A DNA stretch of 64,000 nt from Azadirachta indica. Lineage: Eukaryota; Streptophyta; Magnoliopsida; Sapindales; Meliaceae. The position numbers and the translations under genes were made by a program. Where the stretch lies: positions 9,694,913-9,758,912 of the forward strand of contig CM040450.1 of assembly GCA_022749755.1 (NCBI GenBank), given 5' to 3'. Below the pieces are notes generated by a model. That model was not told where the DNA came from. It was given only the letters and a program-made list of their open reading frames with translations, and did not search any database. Below, one piece after another: positions 34,317-44,850 of this stretch; the stretch's first letter is position 1, and each line of letters starts with the position of its first letter.

Positions 34317-35927
34317 ATGGATAAAGAAATTGTGGGAATAGTTGTAGCTGTTTTAGCATGGGCTGTATGGGCAATGAAGACTGAGCGTCGGCACCGTCGC
34401 AAGGAGGAGTTGCAGGTGCAGCTACCGCCAGGGCCCAGGTGGTGGCCGGTGGTCGGAAACATTTTCCAACTGGGTTGGGCACCCCACGTTTCATTTGCTA
34501 AACTAGCAGGGAAACATGGTTCCATCATGACTCTATGGCTAGGCTCAATGTGCACCATCGTGGTTTCTTCTAATGAAGTAGCTCGAGACATGTTCAAGAA
34601 CCATGATGTAGTGCTTGCTGGAAGGAAAATATACGAGGCCATGAAAGGCGATTACGGGTCTGAAGGATCGATTATAACGTCTCAATATGGACCTCATTGG
34701 CGTATGTTGAGACGTTTGTGTACTACAGAGTTCTTTGTAACTAGCCGTCTTGATGCTATGAGAAGTGTGCGTAGTAGGTGCGTAGATCGGATGGTGCAGT
34801 TCGTTGAAGAAGCTGGTGCAGGTGGCACCAACGCTGTTGATTTAGGGAGATTATTTTTCTTGATGGCGTTTAATCTGATAGGCAATCTGATGTTCTCAAA
34901 AGATCTGCTAGATCTGAAATCGGAGAGAGGGGCCAAATTTTTCTACCATGTAGGGAAGGTGATGGAGCTGGCTGGAAAGCCGAACGTGGCAGATTTCTTG
35001 CCAATTTTAAGATGGGTTGATCCTCAAGGTATAAGGAGTAAAACCCAGTACCATGTTGAACGAGCCTTTGAAATTGCCGGAGTTTTCATAAGAGAAAGGA
35101 TGGAGATCAGTAGGCGTAATAATGACGAAGAGATCAATAAGAGAAAGGATTTCTTAGATGTGCTTTTGGAATTTCGTGGTGATGGTGTTGAGGAGCCATC
35201 TGAATTTTCTTCCAGAACAATCAATGTCATTGTGTTTGTAAGTCACTAAACAAGAACTTTACTGCCCTAAATTTCACAAGATTAATCTTATTAACTGTGA
35301 TATGTTCTCTGTAGGAAATGTTCTCTGCGGGTACTGATACAACAACAAGCACTTTGGAATGGGCAATGGCTGAGCTACTCAACAACCCAGAAACACTAAA
35401 GGAAAGTTCAAGCTGAAATAAGAAGAACTGCTGGCCGTAACAAGAAGCTTGAAGAGAAGGAAATTGAAAATCTGCCTTACCTTAAAGCAGTTATTAAAGA
35501 GACACTAAGACTTCATCCACCTCTACCATTTCTAGTTCCACACATGGCCATGAACTCTTGCAACATGCAAGGCTACTACATACCAAAAGAAACACAAATT
35601 CTAGTAAACGTTTGGGCAATTGGACGAGACCCCAAAACTTGGAAAGACCCATTATTGTTCAAGCCAGAGAGATTCTTGGAGCCAAACACGGTGGACTATA
35701 AGGGTCATCATTTTGAGTTTATACCATTTGGTTCTGGACGCAGAATGTGTCCCGCTATGCCTCTTGCTTCTCGCGTGCTTCCGTTGGCGTTAGGGTCACT
35801 TTTGCTGGCCTTCGATTGGGTGTTGCCCGACGGGCTTAAGCCGGAGGAGATGGATATGACTGAGCGAATAGGCATAACCCTTAGAAAATCTGTTCCATTG
35901 AAAGCCATTCCAATACCTTATAATTAA
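34317..35927 (+). pseudogene. Cytochrome P450, CYP76A-like, two exons, one frameshift
   Basis: A plant P450: an ER-anchored heme monooxygenase, probably acting on terpenoid, alcohol or phenylpropanoid-type substrates. Exon 1 is 34317-35237 (307 codons), exon 2 is 35315-35927, joined by a 77-bp GT-AG intron at the conserved site before EMFSAG. Signs: N-terminal hydrophobic anchor (residues 5-20), hinge LPPGPRWWPVVGN (36-48), I-helix AGTDTTTS (312-319), ExxR as ETLR, PERF as FKPERFLE, and heme loop FGSGRRMCPAMPLA with Cys near 452. One extra G at 35401-35402 puts a TGA at 35414-35416; past it the frame is open to the stop at 35925-35927. Without the shift the length would be about 510 aa, the family norm. 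An upstream in-frame ATG at 34275 adds 14 residues before the anchor; I prefer 34317, which starts MDKEIV. It may be a young pseudogene or a gene with a sequence error. Confidence 0.9.
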
Positions 35928-36428
35928 TCAAGGGTTGCTAAACTCAAAGTTTCTGCACATGTAAAAATGTTTGGGGTTAATTTGCATGTTTCAAATTTGG
36001 AATATGTATAATATGTTGTGTTGCATATGTATAATATATTTCGAATAGTGTAATAGGGACGAAGAAAATTTAATCATGAGTTATTATGATCTCTTAAAGA
36101 GTTTTCAGTATACCAACTAGGGCAAGGTCGAACATGACCCATAAACAAATGATTATCATGTGTTGCAACGGAGTCGTGGGTGACCAATTATTTATGTAAA
36201 TTCAAACTATCATCCTTGAGGATCAAATTTAAAATTTGATTTTTGGAACAAAACATTGTGTATACCAAAAATAATTTACAAAAGTATAATCTTACAATTA
36301 ATCAAGTGTGACTACGCTAAACGTTTCTGCTCAAATCAAAAATAACTTTTCCTCCATATGATGGATACATGATAGGCACAGTGCCTACGTGTTGGAATAG
36401 AATAAAGCAAATAAAATTACCGAAGTCA
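35928..36428. other. P450 3' flank
   Basis: Probable 3' UTR just after the stop, with AATATATTT-like words, then intergenic sequence up to the first of two stacked TIR elements. No gene seen. Confidence 0.4.
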
Positions 36429-36437
36429 TTATTTTTA

Positions 36438-37139
36438 AGGTAAAAGCACATTTATTGGATAAGATTTGGACTAATACCCTCGTAAGTTCTATTTGAAAAT
36501 ATTTCTAAAATTCCCAATTTAGTATAAAATAATAACTATACTCATATTCAATTATAACTATTAAAAAATTATTTAATCTCTAAAATTTGATAAAATGCAA
36601 AATTTTATATAAAATATAATAATAATAAAAAAAAATATTATTTTAACAACACATTAACAAAATAATTTTAATTCTTTGTAAGAATTTAAATAAAAGTAAA
36701 TTACACCATAACTATTAAAAATAACATAAATAAATATTAATTTATTAATAAAATATAGATTTATAAATCTATCTATTTACAACATATTTATAATAAATAT
36801 TTATTATTATATTGTAATTTAAATAATATATACATATATTTAAAATATAAATAAAATGAAACATCAAAAAAATAAAAAAATTTATAATATATAATATAAA
36901 TTTATATTATCAATGTGCTCTGAAATAATAATAATAATATTTATTTATTAGCATATTTTACATAAATATATTGTATTCTATCATTGTTTCGAGATTTATT
37001 AGATATTTTTAATAAGTATTATTGTTTAGTGATATAATTGTTATTTTACATTAAATGAGAATTTTTAAGGGTATTTTTAAATTATTAGAACTTATAAGGG
37101 TATTAAAGTAAATATTAGGGACTAAAAGGGCTTTTACTC
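36438..37139. mobile_element. MULE-type non-autonomous element with perfect 9-bp TSD
   Basis: The terminal inverted repeats are AGGTAAAAGCAC on the left and GAGTAAAAGCCC on the right (read inward). The inverted similarity continues inward (CTCGTAAGTTCTA against CCTTATAAGTTCTAAT; AATAACTATACTC against AATAACAATTATATC). TTATTTTTA flanks it at 36429-36437 and 37140-37148. A 9-bp duplication with long TIRs is the Mutator-like hallmark. It is 702 bp with no coding capacity and is the second member of the family seen at 30259-31024. Confidence 0.8.
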
Positions 37140-37148
37140 TTATTTTTA

Positions 37149-37701
37149 GGATAATCTTTAATTTAGCCAAACCATTATTGAAAAACATCAACCTGTCCCC
37201 AACTTTAACAAAAGCCCTCATTCTACACCAAAACATTAACTTATACCGTTATTTCAAATAATAAAAGGGTAAAATAGTAATTTTATAATTTTAAGTTAAT
37301 AAAAATAAAAATTTTCCTTCTCCCTCCTTTTCCCCCTCCTCTTTTCTTTTCTTTTTCCCTTTGTGTGTGTGTGTTTTTTTCCCTCCTTGATAGTTGCTAC
37401 CTATGGTAGCTTCAATGGCTGCTTGTGGAAGGCTGCTTATAGCAGCCACAAATGACTACCTACAACAACCATGAGAGGAAGAAGAAGAAGAAAATAAAAA
37501 TAAAAATAAAAATATAGAGATAGAAGAAAAAAATTAATTTTGAATTTGGTAGGGGTAAAATCATATTTTCTCAAATTAATTGCAGTTAACAGTTATATTT
37601 AACTATCAAAGTTAAATCTGGGGTGAAGTTAATACTTTTGTTAAAGTTGGAGGTAAGTTGATGTTTGTCAATAATAGTTGGGGGCAAACTGAAGATTGTC
37701 C
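37149..37701. mobile_element. Second MULE-type element, abutting the first, same 9-bp TSD
   Basis: The TIRs read GGATAATCTTTAATTTAGCC on the left and GGACAATCTTCAGTTTGCCC on the right, with inverted similarity continuing inward over about 100 bp (ACATCAACCTGTCCCCAACT against ACATCAACTTACCTCCAACT). TTATTTTTA flanks it at 37140-37148 and 37702-37710. The centre has a pyrimidine tract (about 37315-37385, with a short (GT)n) facing a purine tract (about 37472-37535). No coding capacity. It belongs to a different family from its neighbour. Confidence 0.85.
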
Positions 37702-37791
37702 TTATTTTTAATATAAGTTTTATTAAATTATTGAATTTGAATTCAAATTCAAACTTGACAGGTCTAAATTGTGATCGACTTAATAGGAAAA

Positions 37792-38470
37792 AGTCCACAT
37801 ACCTCCCTTGAGGTTTGTGAAAATTTCACTTTGATAAAAAAATAAGGAAAAGGTTATAAACCTCCCTACAAAATTTATTGAGTAACAAAAATTGATATAC
37901 TTACCAAAATACCCCTCAAATTTCCTTTAGAAAGTCAAACAATTAGAAACAACTACAAAATATAAAACCAATACCTAATTTGTCCTATTGCACATTGTAC
38001 AATCATGTTTTATTCCAATGGGAAAAAGCCTGAAAGTGAAAGAAAACTAAAATTTGAATAAAACTAATTTAGTTAACATGAAAGAGACAATATAGCCATT
38101 ACATTCTAATAGCTATATTTCCTTGTAGTGGAACAATTTAATAAGTATAAAATATTCCTTGTTCACAATCTAACTGCATACAATATAACACACTTCACAA
38201 TTTTGATCCCATTCACTTGCATTCAACAATTACAAACTAGCATATACTACCATTCACCACAACTACATTCCATTCCACATACAAATTGATAAAACCACCA
38301 TTGACCATAACTGCATTCCATTCCAAATATATATAAATCCAAGCAAAAGTGAGAATAAAATAACATCATCTTTAGGTATTTAGGTGTAGATATCAAAGCT
38401 CTATTACACTTTTGTTCAACAATAGTTTAGACAAGTCTCCAAATAACACAAATCAAAGTTCAAAATTCCA
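37792..38470 (+). repeat. Dispersed repeat copy B, upstream part of a GRF zinc-finger unit
   Basis: Uninterrupted counterpart of 18975-19316 plus 21629-21830. It starts around GAAAAAGTCCACATACCTCC, a wording common at the ends of Mutator-like plant repeats, and leads directly into the zinc-finger pseudogene. A matching inverted end downstream was not found. Confidence 0.65.
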
Positions 38471-38922
38471 ATGGCCTCAAGTAGTTCCAACACAGAAAGG
38501 CAACCAAAGGATAAAAAATTGAAGCTGTGGAGAAGACTAGTCAATGGAGATTTGATAAAATTTGAAAATAAAATATTCATGTGTATCAAAAGAGTAGTAA
38601 TAAGGTTTTTGAGTCTGCAAAAATTCCTAATAAGCTTTACTATTATTGTAGATATGAAACATGTAAGTACTTCAGGCTTTGGTACCTAAGTGAAGCTTAC
38701 TTTAAAGGTGGTTCATGGTTTGAACACTTGGTAAGGCATGAATATGAATGGCAGACAATGTTAGACAAGATTGAGGGACTTGATAACCAAATGAATGAGA
38801 TGGATGGAACTATTAGAAGGGTTTATTTCAAGTGCGAAAATGCTGGAATTAATAGAATGGTGTTTATGAACTTGTACATGTTGATTTTGTATTGCTACAC
38901 ATTCATGATGAAAGTAATTTAA
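38471..38922 (+). pseudogene. GRF-type zinc-finger protein pseudogene (At4g04775-like)
   Basis: The first frame begins MASSSSNTERQPKDKK (from 38471). The conserved part is in a shifted frame: FESAKIPNKLYYYCRYETCK then YFRLWYLSEAYF (about 38605-38700). This matches the second half of the GRF zinc finger (NPxRxFYxC, CxFFxW). A segment typical of the coiled coil follows (LDKIEGLDNQMNEMDG), then a hydrophobic C-terminal stretch (MVFMNLYMLILYCYTFMMKV). That is the layout of the small At4g04775-like family of GRF proteins, many of which sit in mobile repeats. The first zinc-ligand pair is lost in the frameshifted zone. Probably not functional. Confidence 0.65.
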
Positions 38923-39289
38923 TAGAAAATATTTTTGTATAAGATGCTTCTATGTAATGAAACTACGAAGTTATGAATTTCATGTCAAATCTATCCACAT
39001 TTCCTTTGTACCCAACCTATTATGTACAAAAAAAGGGTAACAACATCAATATGCAAAAATCTGATACTTTATATGCGCACATCGAATGAGAATAACAATA
39101 TTGAAATAAACAAAGTGGAACAAAACAACTTAACTAACTAGTGTGAATATTAATTTAACCGAAGATGAATATTAGGCCAACTAAAAACACTTAAATAATG
39201 GTGTTTGTTGGCTAGAACTATCACTATTTAGGATGCTTTAGCTCAAAAGTTTTGGAGAATTTCTTTGCACTAACAAGAACAACCAATTT
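38923..39289. other. Intergenic, no gene seen
   Basis: AT-rich sequence between the zinc-finger pseudogene and an Athila gag fragment. No terminal repeats found. Confidence 0.3.
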
Positions 39290-39860
39290 GTGTAATGACA
39301 TTACTATTTTTTTCCAATACGAGATGGAATTATTGTAAGGTTACGGATATGACGAGAAGATGCTCACACCACGGATTACCTAAATGGCTGCAGGTGGAAA
39401 CATTGTACAATTGTTTGCGAAATTCAACTAGAACTCTCATAGATGCAACAACAAGAGTTACTTTAATGGGAAAACACATGATGAAGTATATGAATTATTG
39501 GAAGAGATGGCTGCCAATGCATACCAGTGGCCAATTGAATGATTAACATTAAAGAAACCCTATTGAGTTTAAGATGTTGACACTCTACGTTTGTTGCCCA
39601 AGTAACTACATTAATTGAGTAGCTTAACATTATGATAGTAAATGCCATTCAAATCCCACCATTAGTTTGTGATTTATGCAATGGAGCATATTCTAGTAAT
39701 GAATGCCAAGTTGGCAATCCTTTTACACTAGCACTATTGGAGCAAGTGCTATATGTTGGAAATTACAATTGACAAACTACAACTCTACTTATCATATGTT
39801 ACTTATTAGCGATAACGTACACTTTTATTCAGAAAATCCATAACAGCCCCCAATAAGTAA
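39290..39860 (+). pseudogene. Athila-type gypsy gag fragment
   Basis: Read in shifting frames, it shows RCSHHGLPKWLQVETLYNCL and STRTLIDATTRVTLMGK, then EEMAANAYQWPIE-like and, near 39670-39770, a knuckle CDLCNGAYSSNEC followed by QVLYVGNYN. This is the gag end of Athila-type elements. It is a separate, older fragment from the Athila-type element that begins about 80 bp downstream, because that one has its own gag at 42.3-43.4 kb. Confidence 0.75.
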
Positions 39861-39939
39861 AATCAAAGTTTAAAATTCTTGCGTCTCACTTGTTTAAAAG
39901 CAAAAGGATCCAAGTTCAGAAGTCTTGCATTTTGCCCTT

Positions 39940-42128
39940 TGGATAATGTAGTTTTACACCCATTAATTAATTACTTTTTTTATTAATTTGCTAATTTTAA
40001 GAAATTTTAAGTGTTTTATTTTAATTTATTGTGTTTGTTTTTATTTATGTAGGGATGGAAGTAACTAGTATTGTTTGGGTGAAGAGCAAAGAAAATTGCC
40101 GCGTAAGAAGAAGTTCAAGTTTTGAAAATATAAGGTGGGCACTACAACTTCACTCCAGCAATGCCACAATGCCCAAGTAGTAAATGAGCAGTTTATTTGC
40201 TGAGAACTCAATGCCATAACCATGTAACATGAAGTCGCAGCAGCAGATTTAATGCAATCCTAACCAATTTTCTTATAGTTAAGCACTATAGTGCTAAATC
40301 TTGAAGGTTGTGGCTTTGGGAGATGTCTTGAATTAGGACTCAAAGTCATAATACTCAAGGCAGGAAGCTGTGGTGCAGCATCAAAATTTAGATTTGGAAA
40401 TTTTAAGAAAAACCCTAGGAGATATTCATAGATATTTTTGAAAGATTAACAAGGGGATTAGTTGCCATATTGAAGAGAAGACATTCTAGAAGAGAATTTG
40501 GAGTGCAGAAAAAGACGCTGAAATTTTGAAAACAAATCAAGCCCAATTCCAATCTAATTCCAACTTTTTCTTCCTTTCTTTTGTTATTATGTTTAACATG
40601 TTATTGTTTCTTTAGATTTAGTAATGAACTAATTTAGAGGAATAATGTAGCCTATACCTAACATTATGTTTTGATTGCCAATTTATTTATTATTCTTGGT
40701 TTTTCATTCAGTTTATTTATGTTAATCTGTTCTTAGTGCTTATTATTTACTGACCATGAATTAGATGATTCAATATTTAGAATTCTACACTCGGGACAGG
40801 AAATTCTAGATATGATCGGGATAACATAACATAGGATGTTGTAGAGTTTGGGAGGCCTATAAGTCCTTTAAAGTCGTAAAAAGAATCATAGTTGTTAATA
40901 AATTCTTATTTTCTAGATTTTATAGGGATATTGAAATCAAAATTAAGAGTGTGTTTAACTCGGCACTTGGAAGAGGTAGTTGAATAATTTAGGATTCTTG
41001 ACTTGTAAACTAGGAAAATTCATTAGTAAATGATTGACATGAAAAGATATAGTTGATCGCTAGGTGAAATTGAATCTCTAGAACTGCATTATTAATGGTT
41101 AGGGATGGTTACAGTATGGATACCTTAATAGTCATACATGCATCCTACAAAAATTTTCATATTCATATTCTATCCGTATTTATAGTGGATATCATATTTA
41201 ATATCTGTACTCTTTTAAATGGATATTTGCCAATATCTATATCCTAACAAATATACGCATCTTTATTAAAAAAATATTAAAAAATTTTAAATTTATAATT
41301 TGCTTTTTAATGTTTTACAAATTAACATACCAAATTAATAAATTAAATTAAAAAATTGATGTCTTATTAACATTCTAAAAAATATATATAACTTCAATAA
41401 TATAAAATTTTAATTCAATAATTATAACAATCCATAAATTTACAAAACTTAATAAAAATAGGAAATTTATAAAAAAAAATCCTTGAATATCTAATCAAAA
41501 TAAAATACTAATAGAGTAAAAGTCTAAGAACAAATAAAATTGTAATTGAACAATGAACAGATTTGGACAGTAGCAAAACGGTTAGTAGTGTATAATTAGG
41601 TAGATGGCAAAAGAATAAAGAAACTAAAGATTAGGTTAAGATTAGAGTTTACTATAACTGACATTTTTTTCTCAAGTATAAAATATGCCATTTTAGATAA
41701 TCAAAATGATTTAATTTTGGTAACATAATTTAGAAAAGAAAATACAGTAAAATAGATAACCTATATGGATTTCCATAGGATATTTCAAAATATCCATCCT
41801 ATTTGTATTTTATATGGATATTATATAGTATCTATATCCTTCTTTACAATTACCGTATCCTATCCATCAGGATTAGATACGAATGGATATTCGCTAAAAC
41901 GATATCCATTACCATCCCTATTATTAGCCTACTTATTTAATTTAAATTAGTTTAATTTTCCTTTTAATTTTTCTACTTCTTTTAGTGATTTTCTAGATAA
42001 AATTAAAGCTTTTTTAAATCATAATGCTTAATAAGGATTTGATTTTAGTCCCTGCGGACGACAGCTCTTTTTACCCTCTACTATTAAAACTTAACACCAT
42101 ACACTTGCAATAATATTCACATCCAACA
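39940..42128 (+). repeat. 5' LTR of the Athila-type element (contains a hAT-type insertion)
   Basis: It shares with the right LTR such blocks as GGAAGTAACTAG, GACTGTTTGGGTGA-like (left ATTGTTTGGGTGA), CACTCGGGA, GGGAGGCCTATAA and TCTTATTTTCTAGATTTT. The 821 bp at 41100-41920 is an insertion absent from the right LTR. Confidence 0.8.
41100..41920. mobile_element. hAT-type non-autonomous element inside the 5' LTR
   Basis: The ends are TAGGGATGGTTACAGTATGG (left) and TAGGGATGGTAATGGATATC (right, read inward), typical of the hAT superfamily (C/TAGGGATG). The other LTR copy (about 54553-54570) serves as the empty site and reads ATTATTATTGGATTTT. The flanking 8-mers TTAATGGT and TTATTAGC each agree with the empty-site TTATTGGA in 5-6 positions, as expected for an aged 8-bp duplication. 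Inside, GGATATxxCCATATCC-like words recur near both ends. Confidence 0.75.
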
Positions 42129-42132
42129 AGTA

Positions 42133-42150
42133 TTTGGCGTCGTTGCCAGG
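42133..42150 (+). other. Primer-binding site of the Athila-type element
   Basis: TTTGGCGTCGTTGCCAGG lies 4 bases inside the 5' LTR. It is close to TTTGGCGCCGTTGCCGGG, the tRNA-Asp-type PBS typical of Athila elements. Confidence 0.8.
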
Positions 42151-42269
42151 AATTGTTTATTCTTATTCTTGTTAATATTATTATCAAGTAATCTTAGCCT
42201 TACTCTAGAATTTTCTTTTTCTTACTCAACTAAAGTTCTTGAGTTGATTTCATTTGATCCTAAAATGGA

Positions 42270-43440
42270 GAGAACTCTTCAAGAGATTGGAAAAGCAAAA
42301 AGACAGAAAGCTTAAGCAATGCTTGACAAGAATAATCCTCAAGTAGCAACAAGCCAATAATCAATGACAATTACTCCAAAATTGTTGACACTATAGTGCA
42401 CCAAACTATTAGTGTCAACAATTTTGAGCTTAAACTAAAATTGATTAGTATGGTGCAATAAAATTAGTTTGGGGGATCTCCGTTTGAAGACCCAAGTGTA
42501 CATTTGGTAAAATCTGTTGAGATTTATGACATAGTGAAGATGAATAGGTTAGATTGAATTTGTTCCCTTTCTCTATTAGGGACAAAGAAAAAGGATGGTT
42601 GCAATCTTTAAAACCAAGAAGTACTACAACTTGGGTAGAGATGGAGAAAAAGTTCTTATCTAAATTCTTCTAACCAATAAAAACGGCTTTTCTAAGGACT
42701 AAAATTAGAACTTTCAAGCAATAAGATTTTAAGCCACTTTATGAAGCTTGGAAGAGATTTAAAAATCTACTTAGAAGATATCCTCTTCATGCTATCAACA
42801 ATGGCTTCATAGTCAACTTTTTGGTAATGGGTTAAATGATCAAACTAGGAACATTGTTGATGCTGTAACTAGAGGTGCTTTAATGTCAAGAATCGCTGAA
42901 GATCCGACCTTTTTTTTGGAGGAGATGGCCTCCAATAATTACTTATGGCCTAATAAGCGAGTCAATGATAAAGAAAGTTGCTGGTATTCATGAAGTAGAT
43001 TAGTTGATAGCCATTTTAGTATATTTCTCATCAATTTTTTTGCTTTAAGTGCATACAGTACGCCTTCTACTACGAACTATATAACTACTGCTAATACATC
43101 ATTCCAAGCTGGGGAATTACGTAATGAACAATAAGCTCAATATGTGAACAACCAGAATTATGGGTATCATGGCAATTAATTGCCAAATTATTATCATCCA
43201 AGACATCACAACTATAAGAATATATCTTATGGTAACAATAGGAATGAATAGTAACCTCCCATAGGTTTAAATAACCAACAATAGCAAATAAGCCATCTCT
43301 AAAGGACCTTTTAGGAATCTTCATCACTAAAACTAGAAGTCAATTCATGAGAATGAAGCTAGGTTGGACAACATAGGAGTAACTATGAAATCCTTAAAAG
43401 TGAAAATTGACCAACTAACTACATCAATTAATTCTTAACA
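42270..43440 (+). pseudogene. Athila-type gag, multiply frameshifted
   Basis: Recognisable pieces in order: MERTLQEIGKAKR near 42265; FEDPSVHL and EIYDIVKMNRL (about 42485-42550); GWLQSLKPRSTTTWVEME; FLSKFF; LYEAWKRFKNLLRRYPLHA (about 42740-42790); MSRIAEDPTFFLEEMASNNY (about 42885-42945); then NNQNYGYHGN, KNISYGNNRNE and PIGLNNQQ (about 43150-43285). This is the full Athila gag order with many stops. Confidence 0.8.
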
Positions 43441-43959
43441 AAGAGGAAAATTTCCAAGTGATATAGAGGTCAACCCATAAAAGTAATGCAAGGTTATTAC
43501 CTTACATAGTATATGAAAAAAAGGTTGAAAGACCAAAGACAAAAATAACTGAAGTAACCACCTCTTCAATAAAGCTATCTATGCAACTCAAAGAAGGATG
43601 GCATAAAAAAGAAATGAGACTCAAGCTAAAATGACACAAAAGGCTAAATAGCCTCAAAGAAATTTATTTCCTAATAGCCCTCCACTTCTTAAACTCTCTA
43701 ATCCTTATCCATAACAATCTCAAAGAAAAAGCTAGATGCATAATTTGCAAATTTTTGGAGATAATAATGAAAATTCACATTAACATTCTTTTTGTAGATG
43801 CACTAGAATAAACGTCTAATTATATCAAGTTTATCAAGGACACCATGTCAAAAAAAAAAAAGAAAAAAAATGATTGGAGGATTTTGAAACGGTGAAACTC
43901 ACATAAAAATGTAGTGTAATTATCCAAAGGAAATTACCTCAGAAACTAAAAGATCCAAG

Positions 43960-44540
43960 GAGTTTATTGTTCTTTCACTATTGGAGATTCTTTCTTTAAA
44001 GAAGCACTATGTGATTTAAGAGCTAACATAAAATTTAATCTCACTCTCTGTTTTCTAAAAATTAGGTCTTGGAGAAATTAAGCAATCGACTATTACATTG
44101 TACTTAGCAAATGGTTTTATCACTCATCATTATGGAGCTATAGAAGATGTGTTGGTTAAAGTCAATAAGTTCATATCTCCAGCAAATTTTATGGTATTGG
44201 ATATGTAAGCAGACCATGATATTCCTCTTATTCTTGGTATGATTTTCTAACTACTAGTACAACCTTGATTGATGTTAAATGTGGCAAGTTGACATTAAGG
44301 GTGAATGAAGAAGAGGTCAAGTTTAACATTTACTATACAAAATCTCCAAATGAGACAATTACTTGTTACATAATAAATGTTACCGATAGTTATGTAGTGA
44401 AAGCACAGAAATATGGGATCCCTTGCGACCTTTTAGAAAAGTGCTTGGTATCTTCCATTATTAAGGACTTGGGGACCTCAGATGACAAAGTCATGCAATT
44501 CATCTATTGTCTTGACTAAGCTCTCCATAACCAGCAACTT
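43960..44540 (+). pseudogene. Athila-type aspartic protease region
   Basis: It begins with SIGDSFFKEALCDLRANINL; the family has CDLGASIN, so the catalytic D-L-G-A box reads D-L-R-A here. It continues DVLVKVNKFI, ANFMVLDM, HDIPLILG and, in the open frame 44265-44519, IDVKCGKLTLRVNEEEVKFN. The match to the protease of Athila polyproteins is clear. The remainder (44365-44519) is an uncharacterised linker. Confidence 0.8.
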
Positions 44541-44574
44541 TTTCGATTAGATGAAATAGAGGAGTTCCACAATG

Positions 44575-44850
44575 ATGCATACAAGAATGCTAAAATTTAC
44601 AAAAAGGGGACAAAGAAGGTGCATGATAGAATGATTTTTTAGAAAGATTTTGCACCAAGTCATTGTGTTCAATTGTTCAATTTGAGACTCAAGTTGTTTT
44701 CAAGAGAATTGAAGTCAAGATGGTCTGGTTCATTCCTAATTAAGAAAGTGTTTCCTTTTGGTGCAATTGACTTAAACGATAATGATGGACGTATTTTTCG
44801 AATCAACAACCAACGGTTAAAGCACTACTATAGAAAAAGGAAAGCAATTT
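44575..44850 (+). pseudogene. Athila integrase C-terminal region, joined to protease by an internal deletion
   Basis: KNAKIYKKGTKKVHDRMIF, then VQLFNLRLKLFSRELKSRW, SGSFLIKKVFPFGAIDL and FRINNQRLKHYY are the C-terminal domain of an Athila-type integrase. It follows the protease within about 60 bp, so RT, RNase H and the integrase core (normally over 2 kb) have been removed. Confidence 0.8.

Noticed and set aside
34301..35230. Minus-strand frames of 66-113 codons over the P450
   Set aside because: They are antisense shadows of the P450 coding exon with no family signature.
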